Shown here: positions 44,476-55,147 of the stretch, one piece after another
Layout of the letters: every line of letters begins with the position of its first letter
How positions within the stretch are numbered: position 1 is the first letter of the stretch
Assembly (NCBI GenBank): GCA_030248065.1
Contig: JASAMV010003298.1
Location: forward strand, 38,901 to 102,900
Direction: 5' to 3'
From: Rhynchonema sp. JSB1_4
Lineage: Eukaryota; Nematoda; Chromadorea; Monhysterida; Xyalidae
Length of the DNA: 64,000 nt
Program-made: the position numbers and the translations under genes
Notes under the pieces: generated by a model
Seen by the model: the letters and a program-made list of their open reading frames with translations, nothing else
What the model was told of the DNA's origin: nothing
Database searches by the model: none

Positions 44476-44667
44476 GCCCTAATCCTCAGGCACATCTCCC
44501 ACAAACCTGGCGCAGAATCACGGGGCGAAGGATCAGGACACTGCTACTTAGAAACTTGGGGAAGGCATTAATCGTGCTGGCCGTGTGTCATAATTCATTT
44601 CTTACTGCGAATTCAAGACGAAACTACAGTAAATCCAACAAGCAACAACAAATCTTCAATCAAAGTC

Positions 44668-46829
44668 ATGACGGCGCCACGCCACCGAATGAACGTGATC
44701 AAACGTGCTGATGACGAAGTGAATGCGACTGGTTAGTTTGAGACAAAACTTTTTATGCTTAAAGGAGTATTTTTTAAATTGCACATCAGTATATCTAGAA
44801 ATTCAACGCCTAAAATTATGCCTCAAACAAGTTCACAAGGCGCATTATTTATTTAGAGCCATTGACCGTTGATGATCTAATGCCGAAAAGTGACGACATA
44901 TCAGGAGGCTCATTCAGAAGTGAGAAAAGGTCGAAAGGATGCTTCAGGTTGGCCAATTGGAAAATTTTATCATTTTGATGAATTTTTTTGTAATGGGCCT
45001 TAAATGTAACCTATTTTGCATTAAAGCGCGGACTTCTGGACATTCGAAAGGAGGAAATTGGCAAGACACAGCATTTTCGTGTTCGTGCTGATAGTGGTTG
45101 TGACGTACTGTGTTTGCGGATTGGTGGCGTCCGTTAGTTTGGCGGAATATTGAGCTCCACCTTTATTCCAGTGAAATTTCGTTTTTTGAAACAAAAGCCA
45201 AAATATTAAAACAACAAGATTAAGAGACACAAGTCTGAATGCTTGAAGAATCAAGTCGGACCTTTATTTTCATTGCCCACCGAGTTATGTGGTTTCTAAT
45301 CACTTTTCACCAGCTCTGTGTTCAAGCAGAACTTTAGGTCGCACGACTGAGAAAAAAGTTTATGTGATGGACCTTTCCTGATAACCACCAAGATGGTCGT
45401 AATTAAGAAGCAATTTGAAACATCAGCCGGCCAGCCAATCTCGCACAGGTGCAACGTGCCAAATACGACGAAGCGCTGATGAAATGGCGTCAGCAGGCGA
45501 AGCAGTTTCGCGAAGCCGACAGACGCAAATTGTTCGACGACACGCACAACGAGAATGCGTTCATGTCGATGGAAGGCAGGGAGTGTGGACAAGGTGATGT
45601 TTCATATCGCTGTGATTCATTAAAAATTTGGACGCTTTATTCCAGAAGTGCAGGAAAGCCTAAAGTACTACAGGTGCGTTATTATAAACAGTGGCCGGCA
45701 CATCTAGCGCTCGTAGAAATTAGCAGAAGTGCGATAAAATTAATTACATGTATTAAAAGGTATGCAGCTTAAAGATCAAACACTTTTCAGTGTTGGAAGA
45801 AAAACTGACATGGGACGATTTCAAGCGAAAAATGGTTGGTGAAGACAACGTCACAATGGCAAACTTATCCGAAATCAAGAATTACTTGTACGATAACCCA
45901 GAAGGAGACAAGGTGCAGTATATGGTGCCTTCACAGTTCCATGTAATGCATACATACATGCATTCGTATTCGGCTCAAAAACACGTGTGTTTGATCTCAG
46001 TTCGAAGTGTGGTTCAACGTCAAATGCACATCCGATGACTGTTATTACGACGTGAACAAAGACGATTCAAAAGGACCGCCGGTTATGGCCGGATTCTATT
46101 TGTTCCATCCGTTGACCGATTTCACAAACGACGAAGGAAGGAGCAAATGTGCGTTCGCGCGAAAATCGTTCGAAGTACGGGGCGACAGCAAATACACGGT
46201 CAGTTGATTTTGTCGAAGTGACGAATTTTCAAAATCTGAGTTGCTTTGATGATTAGCTTTGTCTCTTATCGAGTTCAAACACAACCATGCCCGTTCAAAC
46301 GTGCCAACGTGTGAATGCCTCGTTTTTGTGGCACGTTGCACGATCAGGGTCGAAACGCGCAGAATTCCGGCTTTAGACTGGGGAGCTTTAGAACAAAAAA
46401 GTCCCATCTGAGACCGGACACTAATGGTTGTGTGGCCTGATCTTACAAGGCAACCCGAAATGCTTTCCATTCTTTTCGCACATTTTGAGAACATTCGACA
46501 ATCAAACCTTTCCACCATCTTTCGCGCCCCAAATCCAACGACAATCTCACGCGCAGCACTACAACGTCGAATGCACGAACGTCGATAATCCAAACCCGAA
46601 ATGCAACGTTGACCCAACGAATCGTGTTGGTGCCGAGTGCGGCATGTGCAAGGGACAAATCAGGGGTGATCGGGGCATCAGAGTGCCATTCTGTGAGTTC
46701 GTTGGTCTTTTTTAACTGAGTTTAGCCAAGAAACCGTGTCTCTTTCTGAACATGATTTTCGTTTCAGATATCGGACTAGACGACTGCGACGAAACAGAGA
46801 AGTATGTTCTATACAAAAAGTGCACTTGA
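44668..46829 (+). CDS. Type II single-pass membrane protein with Cys/RGD ectodomain, paralogue 2 (301 aa)
   Basis: Eight exons in frame: 44668-44731, 44857-44929, 45027-45132, 45449-45593, 45791-45912, 46001-46198, 46557-46692, 46768-46829 (TGA). Layout is as in the upstream paralogue: a cytosolic N-terminus with DLMPKSDDISGGSF, a membrane helix at about 60-80 (FVFVLIVVVTYCVCGLV), a stalk with READRRKLFDDTHNENA, MANLSEIKNYL, VKC..DC, KGPPVMAGFYLFHPLTDF, ECGMCKGQIRGDRGIRVPF and a Cys-containing tail. The most conserved stretch between the two is CGMC through RVPF, including RGD. Introns are much shorter than in paralogue 1, which carries several transposon insertions. The function is unknown; the conserved RGD hints at an adhesive or ligand role, which is inference only. 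Confidence 0.82.
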
Positions 46830-47573
46830 GAGAATGAAAATTTGGTGATGAAAACAAAAATACAAGCTGCACTAATTTAATTTATGACAGTGAAGCTTGA
46901 AACGAGCACTGTTCAATAAGAGAACTTTATACATGTCCTAATTGTTTTTCATGCCTACCCTCTCTATTGTGACCAACTATGTAGTGGAAGCCGCCCAATA
47001 GTGACAAATGAGTCAGATCCCGAATTTTCACGTGTAATAATTGTTTTTATGGTGGAAATTTCTTTGTACAAGGACACGGTATTGAGACCGGCGTATGTGA
47101 ATTCGAGCGATCGAATAAATCAAAGGTGTTCACTGTTCATATTCTTATGTCATTCAAAATCATCATCGTAGGTGCGATGCGGTCCGATTTGATTGAACCA
47201 TCCCGCGTCGTGAAATCTGTGTTTCAGGCATCGCCATGGGTAGTGTCGTCTGGAATATGGTTCCGAATGACTTCCATCAAAAACCCTGAGTGTTTCAGAC
47301 CAACCCGTCAATCATTCTTCCATCGCACGTCCCTCTGCATCGACTGACTAACAATGACCCAGGTCCACCTCGACAGGGGTCCCTCAGTGCTGCACAGTAG
47401 TTCGGATATCGGTCGACGCAGACTGAGTGGTATGTACCAGGTCACACCATTGCTTGTCCCAGGGCTCTTTTTTCTAATTAGCGTGTGTTTGTCACACGTT
47501 CATTCAGTGTTTGTCTTAGTACACATACACATGCATAATTGGTCCAAAACAGGGGTTTTAAATAGGTATGTTC
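46830..47573. other. Gene-free interval downstream of membrane-protein paralogue 2
   Basis: An AATAAA near 47115 could end the upstream transcript. No further exon is supported. Confidence 0.35.
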
Positions 47574-47862
47574 GCTCTCGGTCTGTCTGCGAAAACAAGG
47601 CGAAACAGACCAACATTACTGCACTCATCAGTGCCTTGTGACTTCACTATGTGCACTGCTTGCAGTGGCTCTCTGGCCTCGCAATGCACAAATGTGACCG
47701 AAACTCTGTTTATGACTTTGCACGCAGTGATGTTACAGCACCAGCAACAGGATCTGCTGACGGGGCATTTTTTGGAGGCAAGTATGCCAGAGGCGTTCGC
47801 ACTGACGAGCCCTGGCACCTCGGTCTGTCTGCGAAATCAGAGCGAAACAGGACAACATTACA
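47574..47862. repeat. Pair of direct repeats (CTCGGTCTGTCTGCGAAA)
   Basis: CTCGGTCTGTCTGCGAAA plus about 25 related bases occurs near 47577 and again near 47819, both followed by an ACAACATTAC/CAACATTAC block. No gene is supported here. Confidence 0.5.
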
Positions 47863-47895
47863 GTAAGCAGTACATTGGATTGACGAAGAAAATAC

Positions 47896-48983
47896 TTCAA
47901 AAACGCACGATCACGACACTTGTAGAGGTAGTCGTTCTCAAGCAGGTGCTCTGGCGGGCCGTTCGTGTCTTCGGTCGATAGTTGTCGTTGTTCGGTGTCG
48001 GGGAACTGGCGACACTGCCATTCGGGACAGCCACGACACCCAGCCGGATAGAGTGAATAGTACATGGTTCCATCAGTATAGGACTGACGCACGTAGCACA
48101 CACAATCTGGTCAGGGTTGGAGTTCCTATTACTTTACGCACTTGGTATGAAAACACATGTTTTCTTCAGTTTTAACTACAGTGAGCTGATGGGACAGCGA
48201 GCAAACATGTTTGCAATTATTTCTAAGACTATTTCATTTAAAATTATAACCCTTACATGAATAAGCGCAATGCAAGTTGTTTGTAAAACAGCAGCCCAAA
48301 CGTATGTTAATCCACCAATTATTTTGTTTTGGAGCAACTGGATAGACCAATTGTTACGACAAACACATTCCCTTAATCTAACTGACCGTGCGGACCATAG
48401 AATCCCTTCATGGCCGGACTGGAATAAACAACACGAAGACTGCCAGAACCGTGACCACCAATGCCATACCTTTGTGTTGTACCGATTGTCGAGAACTGAA
48501 AAAACACAACAAACTGTTCTTAGGGCGGACTTAGGTTGAACACGGAACACGGAACACGGAAATAATTTACATGCAAACCAGTTTCATGGATTTCCGTGTC
48601 ACGGAAATATTTCCGTGTTCCGTGATAATTTTGAAAATCGCTTTGAAAATTGAAAATGAAAATGAAAATGATCATTTTGAAAATTGAACAATTATCACGG
48701 AACACGGAAATATTTCCGTGCACGGAAATATTTCCGTGTTCCGTGATTTTCAAAATTTGATCACGGAACACGGAAATATTTCCGTGTTCCGTTATTTTCA
48801 AAAGTATCACGGAACACGGAACACGGAAATAATTCCGTGTTCCGTGATTTTCAAAATTTTATCACGGAACACGGAACATGGAAATATTCCGTGCTCCGTG
48901 TTCAACCTAAGTCCGCCCTAAAAATTGTGCAACCGCAGGCAACGCACCGTGACAACAGTTGTACCGAATAATGCGATATTCAT
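47896..48983 (-). CDS. Possible small secreted Gly/Cys-rich protein
   Basis: Three minus-strand exons splice in frame: 48983-48948 (MNIALFGTTVVT, weakly hydrophobic start, donor GTGCGT), 48495-48387 (TTTTTCAG acceptor; FSTIGTTQRYGIGGHGSGS, ending GPH; donor GTCAGT) and 48106 onward. Exon 3 reads DCVCYVRQSYTDG, then YPAGCRGCPEWQCRQFP with six Cys overall, and stays open past 47896, where I place a tentative donor. The phase match of 1 between exons 2 and 3 is exact. A CACGGAA-word hairpin (48520-48921) fills intron 1. Exon 1 and the 3' end are uncertain, and no family is recognised. Confidence 0.38.
48520..48921. mobile_element. CACGGAA-word hairpin
   Basis: Ends TTAGGGCGGACTTAGGTTGA and its exact complement. 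The interior is a chain of ACGGAACACGG / AAATATTTCCGTG units, several of them palindromic in themselves. It occupies intron 1 of the minus-strand candidate gene at 47896-48983. Confidence 0.85.
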
Positions 48984-49365
48984 CTTCGCTGCGTAGTACA
49001 CTTGTTTTCATTCACTTGAAAGAAACACAGCCCTAAGCTGAGCCCAATATTCTTGTCGACACCAAATGAACTAAGCTAAAACTTTGGTGTCATAAAATGC
49101 ACTAGGTGCAAACGGTTTCAAACGGAGCCCGAAGTTTTTTCTCAAAAAAAATAAACCTTACAATCTTAAGTTGTGCGAAGGCGTGCGAACGTGGCATAAC
49201 GAATAACTGATTGAAAATATTCAACACAAATTTTCAGCTTTGAAATCTGCACCCGTTTTGAGCACAAGCGCCCACGTAGCTCTTCTGCGTCTGGCATTTA
49301 CATGAAGTAGTTCAACAAGATTTAAATGAAATGTCAACTGGTAAGCAACGGATACCCGCCAAGAA

Positions 49366-50085
49366 AAATAGCGAATCTCCAAGGAGCTTTAAGCATTAAG
49401 CGTGACATTGTGCTGTCAGAGTGCTTTCCAGCGATCTACAAGGCAAACTACATCAACACGAGCCCGATTTCGAAGGTGGTGTGTATTCAAAACTAATAGA
49501 AAGAGAAAATCATCATGCTCCAGCTAGTATTCTTCAACGTGCAACATTTCCCAAATCAGCAGCCACGTCAGAATGTTTCACTGTTCTGCCAGCTGCGAAA
49601 TCGAGCTCATGTTGGTGTGGTTCGCCCATATACACATATGTCCTGCTGCGCTTACGGTTATGTCCCGAGCCCGTTAACAGTAACAAACAACTAATAGCCG
49701 AATACCTTATTCAGGTTGTCATGGCTGCTACTCATGGTCGATGGAGTTTAAGGGCTCAAAACTCATCCATATTGTTTGATTGGCCACTTCTTTCTTTTGT
49801 ACTTCCAACGCAATGCAATGCGTGGTTTATATTTACAGTACCTCATATTTTAGTCAATGAATGTATGTAACTATGCAGTTTAGCAGCAATTTTTTTGGTC
49901 TTTCCGGCCTGTCACGCAGCTATACTTACATGATTCCAAATTTAAAAACCTTATTTTCAGGTACTTTTGATGAGGCTCTATTTTCCTATATGCATGACAT
50001 GTATTATCAGAGGACTTCCAACAATATATAAAGTTTTGCCCTGCTACCCTTCCTGCGGTTGTGTCTCGCGCCCTTAAAAGGCGCC
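49366..50085. mobile_element. Degenerate, rearranged copy of the 1.65-kb fold-back
   Basis: Short blocks match the 701-2363 element: the block near GCGAATCTCCAAGGAGCTT, the inner block near ATTCAGG/CATGGCTGC, and a terminal block near TCTCGCGCCCTTAA at about 50075. The copy is incomplete and is interrupted at about 49441-49632 by a TA-flanked hairpin of another family, so it is older than that insertion. Confidence 0.55.
49441..49632. mobile_element. TA-type hairpin MITE, copy 3
   Basis: AAGGCAAACTACATCAACAC opens it; the right end is more diverged (TTGGTGTGGTTCGCCC). It interrupts a degenerate 1.65-kb fold-back. Confidence 0.7.
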
Positions 50086-50166
50086 ATCCACCATTTGGGA
50101 TCGAAACACTGACTTGGCTTAAAATTAGGCGCTGAATAGAAATCTCGGAGCTTTAGTGTAGCACCT

Positions 50167-51009
50167 TTAAAGGGGACATTGCACATTCCTAATCGCCTTT
50201 CAAGTTTTACAAGTGTTTAGACAGCAATGTGGGCATCACAAAAATCAAATAATTTGGTACAAACTCTCAAACATGTAAAGGCAAACAACGCCAACACGAG
50301 CCCGATTTCGCAGCAGGCAGAATAGTGAAACATTCATACGTGGCTGCTGATTTGGGAAATGTTACACGTTGAAGAATATAAAGCGGATCATGATGATTTT
50401 CTCTTTCTATTCGTTTTGAATACAAACCACCTTCGAAATCGGGCTCGTGTTGGCGTAGTTTGCCTTTACCCAGGAGATTCCGTTTAAGATAAGCCACTGG
50501 GAACAAAGTTCGGCGCGGACCGGCCGAATTTCTACCTGCGCATTCAGGCAAATTGCCTGATCAAAAAGCTGTCAAGGCGACAGAATGTTTCGCACGATTC
50601 TTGAAACTCACTAACTATAGAATTTCGCTTTTCTTTATATTTCGAATTTCGACGAATTGTTGCAGCGTGACAAGCGGAGCATGAAACATTTAGCAGACAC
50701 GCTGGAACAATTCGTTGAAATTCGAAATGTAAAGAAAAGCGAAATTCTATAGTTAGTGAGCTTCAAGAATCGTGCGAAACATTCTGTCGCCTTGACAGCT
50801 CTTTGATCAGGCAATTTGCCTGAATGCGCAGGTAGAAATTCGGCCGGTCCGCGCCGAATTTTGATCCCGATTGTTCCCTTTAAAATGCTTCTCCTGGGTA
50901 CATATTTGAGAGTTTGTACCAAGTGATTTGACTTTCATGATGCCCACACGACTGTCTAAACACTTGTAGAGTTTGAAAGGCGATTAGGAATGTGCAATTT
51001 CCCCTTTAA
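50167..51009. mobile_element. TTAA-bounded fold-back (843 bp) carrying a nested hairpin
   Basis: The left end TTAAAGGGGACATTGCAC and right end GTGCAATTTCCCCTTTAA are inverted copies with TTAA outermost. The arms include CGGCCGAATTTCTACCTGCG. A TA-flanked hairpin (50278-50466) sits in the left arm, and the right arm still shows the uninterrupted site. With that insertion removed, the dyad axis falls at 50684, inside TGAAACAT (50682-50689). Confidence 0.8.
50278..50466. mobile_element. TA-type hairpin MITE, copy 4 (nested in a TTAA fold-back)
   Basis: AAGGCAAACAACGCCAACAC and GTGTTGGCGTAGTTTGCCTT are the ends, flanked on both sides by TA (50276-50277, 50467-50468). The mirror arm of the host element gives the empty site with a single TA. 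Confidence 0.8.
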
Positions 51010-51114
51010 CAAGCCCGTTGGAGACATTTTCAGCCCAGACCGTGTACGATTCACGGTTGTGAGACATCGTCGCTCATTGTCACATGGTCGCGCGTTGTGT
51101 GAATTACAACATAC

Positions 51115-51215
51115 CCAGCTGTTAGGGAAAGCTGGAAGCCTAAGCCTAACCCTAAGCCTAAGCCCAATCATACGCCTAAGCCTAAGCCTTAGCCTAAACC
51201 CAAGCTAGTTGAAAA
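51115..51215. repeat. Degenerate GCCTAA (TTAGGC) array
   Basis: AGCCTAAGCCTAACCCTAAG, then CGCCTAAGCCTAAGCCTTAG, preceded by GTTAGGGAAAGCTGG. It resembles the word arrays at 30.6 and 39.7 kb. Confidence 0.65.
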
Positions 51216-52191
51216 TACGCGCGACCAAGTCAAAACGCGCGACGATGTCCCCGGACCCGATTCACTCTCCAATAAAAAATACCTCAACCGCGATGTGTTC
51301 ATCTTTACGACATGTGTGAAAATCAATTCTTTCATTCATTGACTTCAAGACGTACAGTCGCCCAGAAAATATTTTGGCGACATGCATATATTTGAAATAA
51401 GCTCATTCATTTTACGCAGATCAAGAACGTGAAGTTCTTCCAAAAAAATAACGATTGTTCCCCAATTTCCTGCCGTGCGCGCGGAGGCGTGCGAGCAAAC
51501 TGACTGAGTGAAAGCCTTTCAAAACAAATCTTCAGATTTGCATTTTTAATTGACCGCATCTGCTTTTGCACTGACATCCATGTTGATGTTCTGTGTGTCT
51601 GCGTCTTCAAATCCGTTTCCAGAAATTGCATGCAAAATTTGAAGAAAGGGCAATTACCGACCAGAGCATGTTAGAGAGGTGGTGTTTTGGCCACATTATG
51701 CATATATGTATGTACATATCATATACTCCTAACGAATAGTGAAAAACGCGCTAGCCGACTTTGTGAAAAAAATCTCGCGTTGTTCAAGCCCACCAACCCG
51801 CACGCAGCCGTCCAACAGTGACAAGATCAGACAGACAGACAAAGCAAGCTCTGGAAAATCAAAACTAGACGCATTTCGTGAAACGCGTGTTTGTAAACGT
51901 TCCGTGCGCCGATTCAACGTTTGTGTCGACTTTGTAAAGGCTGAATGAAAACAGTGGAATTGTTGCAAGATGTCCGTGATGTAACGTCTAAAAGTTTTCA
52001 CCCAATACTGGACAATCGGAGACAACAGATTCTAAATAGACTTCAAAATAGACGTCAACAAAACGTTTCACCTGGGTAATTGTGCGAAATTTGCCGTTAC
52101 TCAATGTGTTTTTGGGGAAGCAAGGTAATATTTTCTCACGTGTTTCTGTCATGTAGAACTTCAGTCAGTTTGGTAGCTTTCTGACTATCAA
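51216..52191. other. Upstream region of the ankyrin gene pair
   Basis: No repeat or gene recognised. A short ATG frame at 52104 followed by a GTAATA donor could be a first exon of the ankyrin gene, but it is not supported further. Confidence 0.35.
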
Positions 52192-53025
52192 ATGTTTTTC
52201 CAGCGTCGACGCGGTCTGCTTGTCGAGGCGGTCAAGCGAGACCAGCCACTCGCTGTGATCAACCGATTGATTCAGCCTGGAGCAGACGTAAACCTGGGTG
52301 ATCGCAACGATCAGCAAGTCACACCGCTGATGAGCGCCGTTGAGTTGTTTCGCGACGACATCGTAAGCGCTCTGTTGGCTAGTAGTGACATTCAAGTGGA
52401 CAAACGGGGCGACCTGGGTGGATCAGCGCTGCATCTGGCTGCAATGATGAACAATGTGCAAGCCGTCAAACTTTTGATCGCTGCTGGCGCCGATGTGAAT
52501 GCAAGTGAAGATAAGCACAATTACACGCCACTCATGTGGGCCGTACATCGACGCTTTAATGAAATCGTTGAGCTTCTGTTAGCTCACAACGACATTCAGG
52601 TCGACAAGCGGGGGGATCGTTACCAGTTTACGGCATTACATATAGCTGTAATCAATTGCGATGCGGAGACGGAGGCAGTTCGTCTGTTGATCGCAAATGG
52701 CGCTGATGTGAATGCACAAGACGGGGATGGTGACACGCCATTGCTACTTTGTGCGACAAAGCTGACCGACGTCGATGCGATGGCAATGGTCAGTGTGATG
52801 CTGGCTGAGGCCGGAGTGGACAAACTTGATCTGAACGCACAAGACAGCGCGGCAAACACGGCGTTGCATTATGCGGTCAGGAAGGGCATGAAAGGGTTGG
52901 AACAGTTGCTGCGCGCGAACGGCGCTCGCGACAACATATGCAACAACAATGGGAAAACTGCTGATCAGATGATCGTTGAGTTTCACGCGGACCACAATTC
53001 ACCCGTGTCGAGCGGAGCAAAATAG
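52192..53025 (+). CDS. Ankyrin-repeat protein, tandem paralogue 1 (about 277 aa)
   Basis: One long open frame with about six ankyrin repeats. Each unit shows TPL/ALHxA and GADVNA or DIQVDK ends: NQQVTPLMSAV, GSALHLAAMMNN, NYTPLMWAVHRR, FTALHIAVINCD, GDTPLLLCATK, NTALHYAVRKG, then NGKTADQMI. Repeats ending in GADVN alternate with repeats ending in DIQVDKR. No signal peptide or membrane span is seen, so it is probably cytosolic and protein-binding. The start is unclear: ATG at 52192 opens the frame, but a TTTTTCCAG acceptor at 52194-52202 suggests an upstream exon as in the paralogue at 55148. An AATAAA lies 22 nt after the stop. Confidence 0.85.
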   Translation: MFFQRRRGLLVEAVKRDQPLAVINRLIQPGADVNLGDRNDQQVTPLMSAVELFRDDIVSALLASSDIQVDKRGDLGGSALHLAAMMNNVQAVKLLIAAGADVNASEDKHNYTPLMWAVHRRFNEIVELLLAHNDIQVDKRGDRYQFTALHIAVINCDAETEAVRLLIANGADVNAQDGDGDTPLLLCATKLTDVDAMAMVSVMLAEAGVDKLDLNAQDSAANTALHYAVRKGMKGLEQLLRANGARDNICNNNGKTADQMIVEFHADHNSPVSSGAK

Positions 53026-53046
53026 AAAAAGTGTCGAGACTCGTTA

Positions 53047-53052
53047 AATAAA
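53047..53052 (+). promoter_or_regulatory. AATAAA polyadenylation signal of the first ankyrin gene
   Basis: AATAAA occurs 22 nt downstream of the TAG stop at 53025, a normal distance for a short nematode-type 3' UTR. No second signal is closer. Confidence 0.6.
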
Positions 53053-53332
53053 AAGACTTATTAAATCGTTTATCATTTATCACGTATAGCAATCAATATT
53101 CGTGTCTGTCGCTAATCAAGCGCATTTCCTCCTACCATCATGCATCAGCAACGCCCGCTTCGTCTGAAATGGCTCTAGTACTTTTACTAATTCGCAAGCT
53201 TATCCTGCGTATGCGCTGGATAAACAGATGAGATCCAAATTTGATGTTTCTTCAGGTTCTTTCTGTAACATGCAAACACGATGCCAAAACGTAACATAAA
53301 CAGTTTCACTTTCAATTTTGCGTACCACAAGG

Positions 53333-54528
53333 CAGGGTTGTTTCAAAAAAAAGTGGTCAATTAAAAAATTAAAAAAAATTTTTTTTGAAACTCAGATTTT
53401 GCTTTTTTTAATAAAAAAAGTTGCCCAAAATGGGCTAAAATGTCCAAAAATGGCCTTTTTCGAGGCAAAAATGGCACTTTTTTCTGTGGACGAGACAATT
53501 TTTCGAAAATCGCGCCTGCGGCGCCTTGTATTGTCCCCAAATCCGTACAGGGATGCGCGGGGCTGGTCTTTTATAGTGATGTGGCACCGATAATGTACTA
53601 CTGCATGCCACTACACATGTATTGGTCGCACAATGACTAATGGAGAATTTATCCAAAAGTCAAAGGATGGACCCTGATTCAGGCTCAGCCACGCTCAACT
53701 ACTGTTTAACCACTGAGCTACTTGTATGTCCGACAAAACATTTTCATCTGAAAATATCAACCAGCAGAACAACCACCAGCTGACAGCAACGTGGTTGTTT
53801 TACATGCTTTATCTTTCAGTGAAAATGTTTCGTGAGAAATACAAGTAACTGAGTGGTTAACAGTGGCTGAGCGTGGCAGTTCCTGAATCAGGGTCTATCC
53901 TTTGACTTTTGGATAAATTCTCCATTAGTCATTGTGCGACCAATATATATGCAGGTCTGGTGCAAAACCGGGCGCGCAAAGTCAATCTGACGCGCAAGAT
54001 TTGGGCTGTAATCGATATTTTGATGGTCGTATATCAGATATACGGCATTAGATGCATTAAAATACGTTGTACGGCATGCTACAATACATCAGAGTAACAT
54101 CGTTAGTGAACATCAACCTCAGACTGGTCGGAGACCATGGAATCTGCACAATACTACCGGGTGCCACCACACAAGTTCGGTCTGAGGCGAAAATTTTTCA
54201 ATTTTTGAAAAATATGTTGTATCGATTTCATTTATCCTGAAACGTCGTTTACAACACCTTTTCTAATAAAAAAATTAAAAAAATTTTTCGTTAACAAAAA
54301 AAAACCCCCAACCCACCCCCCCTTGATTTTCCCTGATTTTTCAGGGAAAGACCCTATTATCAAGGAAAAAAAATTTTTTGTCCCATTTTTAAAAAATTTT
54401 CAAATTTTACTTTGTCGAGATACGCTAACGGAGTTTGACTTTCATCCCCGGCCAAAGTCCACAAAAAAAAACCCCCACCCCCCAAAAAGCTCGTTTTTTG
54501 AAAAAAAACGTTTTTTGCCCAACCCTGG
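53333..54528. mobile_element. Composite hAT-type MITE carrying a nested hairpin
   Basis: CAGGGTTGTTTC on the left and CCAACCCTGG on the right are flanked by CCACAAGG (53325-53332, 54529-54536). The first part matches 57038-57753. The last 230 bp match 26231-26602 instead, so the element is a chimera or nested pair. A TA-type hairpin (53622-53943) interrupts it. Confidence 0.75.
53622..53943. mobile_element. TA-flanked hairpin with TTGGTCGCACAATGACTA ends, copy 1
   Basis: 322 bp, mirror-image arms including CAGCCACGCTCAACTACTG and GTTAACAGTGGCTGAGCGTG. TA is duplicated (53620-53621 and 53944-53945). The empty site is preserved in the 57038 element. The TA target suggests Tc1/mariner-type mobilisation. 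Confidence 0.85.
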
Positions 54529-55147
54529 CCACAAGGTGTAACGTTAACCACCCATATGTAAATGTTTCACGCTCATGTGCTTCTCAATCAAGCCATGTTC
54601 GCGTTGTCATTTTATTTTTTGCATGTCAAACGTCACAATACAATGGCCCATTCTCGAAGGCGCCACCGGGGATGGTTGCCCCACAAACACAATGACGACA
54701 ATTTCCTGCTGGCTGACCTCAATTCGTTGCGTGCTTTGGAAACAGCATCGTTTTTTAACGCACGCAAGTGTTGGGACTAAAAGGGAATTTACGCACCGAC
54801 GTGGAGAGCGCACGTTTGTTGCGCAACCGTCCCCCGGTGGCGGTGTCGCTTTCGAGAATTTGGGACTATTTCAGTATGCGTCATGTAAACATAAAATATG
54901 TATCAGTCAAGCCGTCAAAACTCACGTGATTCGATTTGTGTATCGACTTCGTTTGACGCGGAAGGCTGAATGAAAATAAATGCACGGAAAAACTAAATAC
55001 ACGTACACAAGGTCACCAGCTAACTTCCAGCACTATTAGACATTGATTTTTAGTATTGACCGTCCACAAAGTGATCTCTGTTGACATATCGCCTTTGACG
55101 GTGTGTTCTGATGACGGCCTCACTCATATAGCACGGATACAGACGCA

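Noticed and set aside
45645..45672. Possible extra exon (EVQESLKYY) in membrane-protein paralogue 2
   Set aside because: Direct splicing of the exon ending 45593 to 45791 is in phase and matches paralogue 1; including this piece would break the frame.
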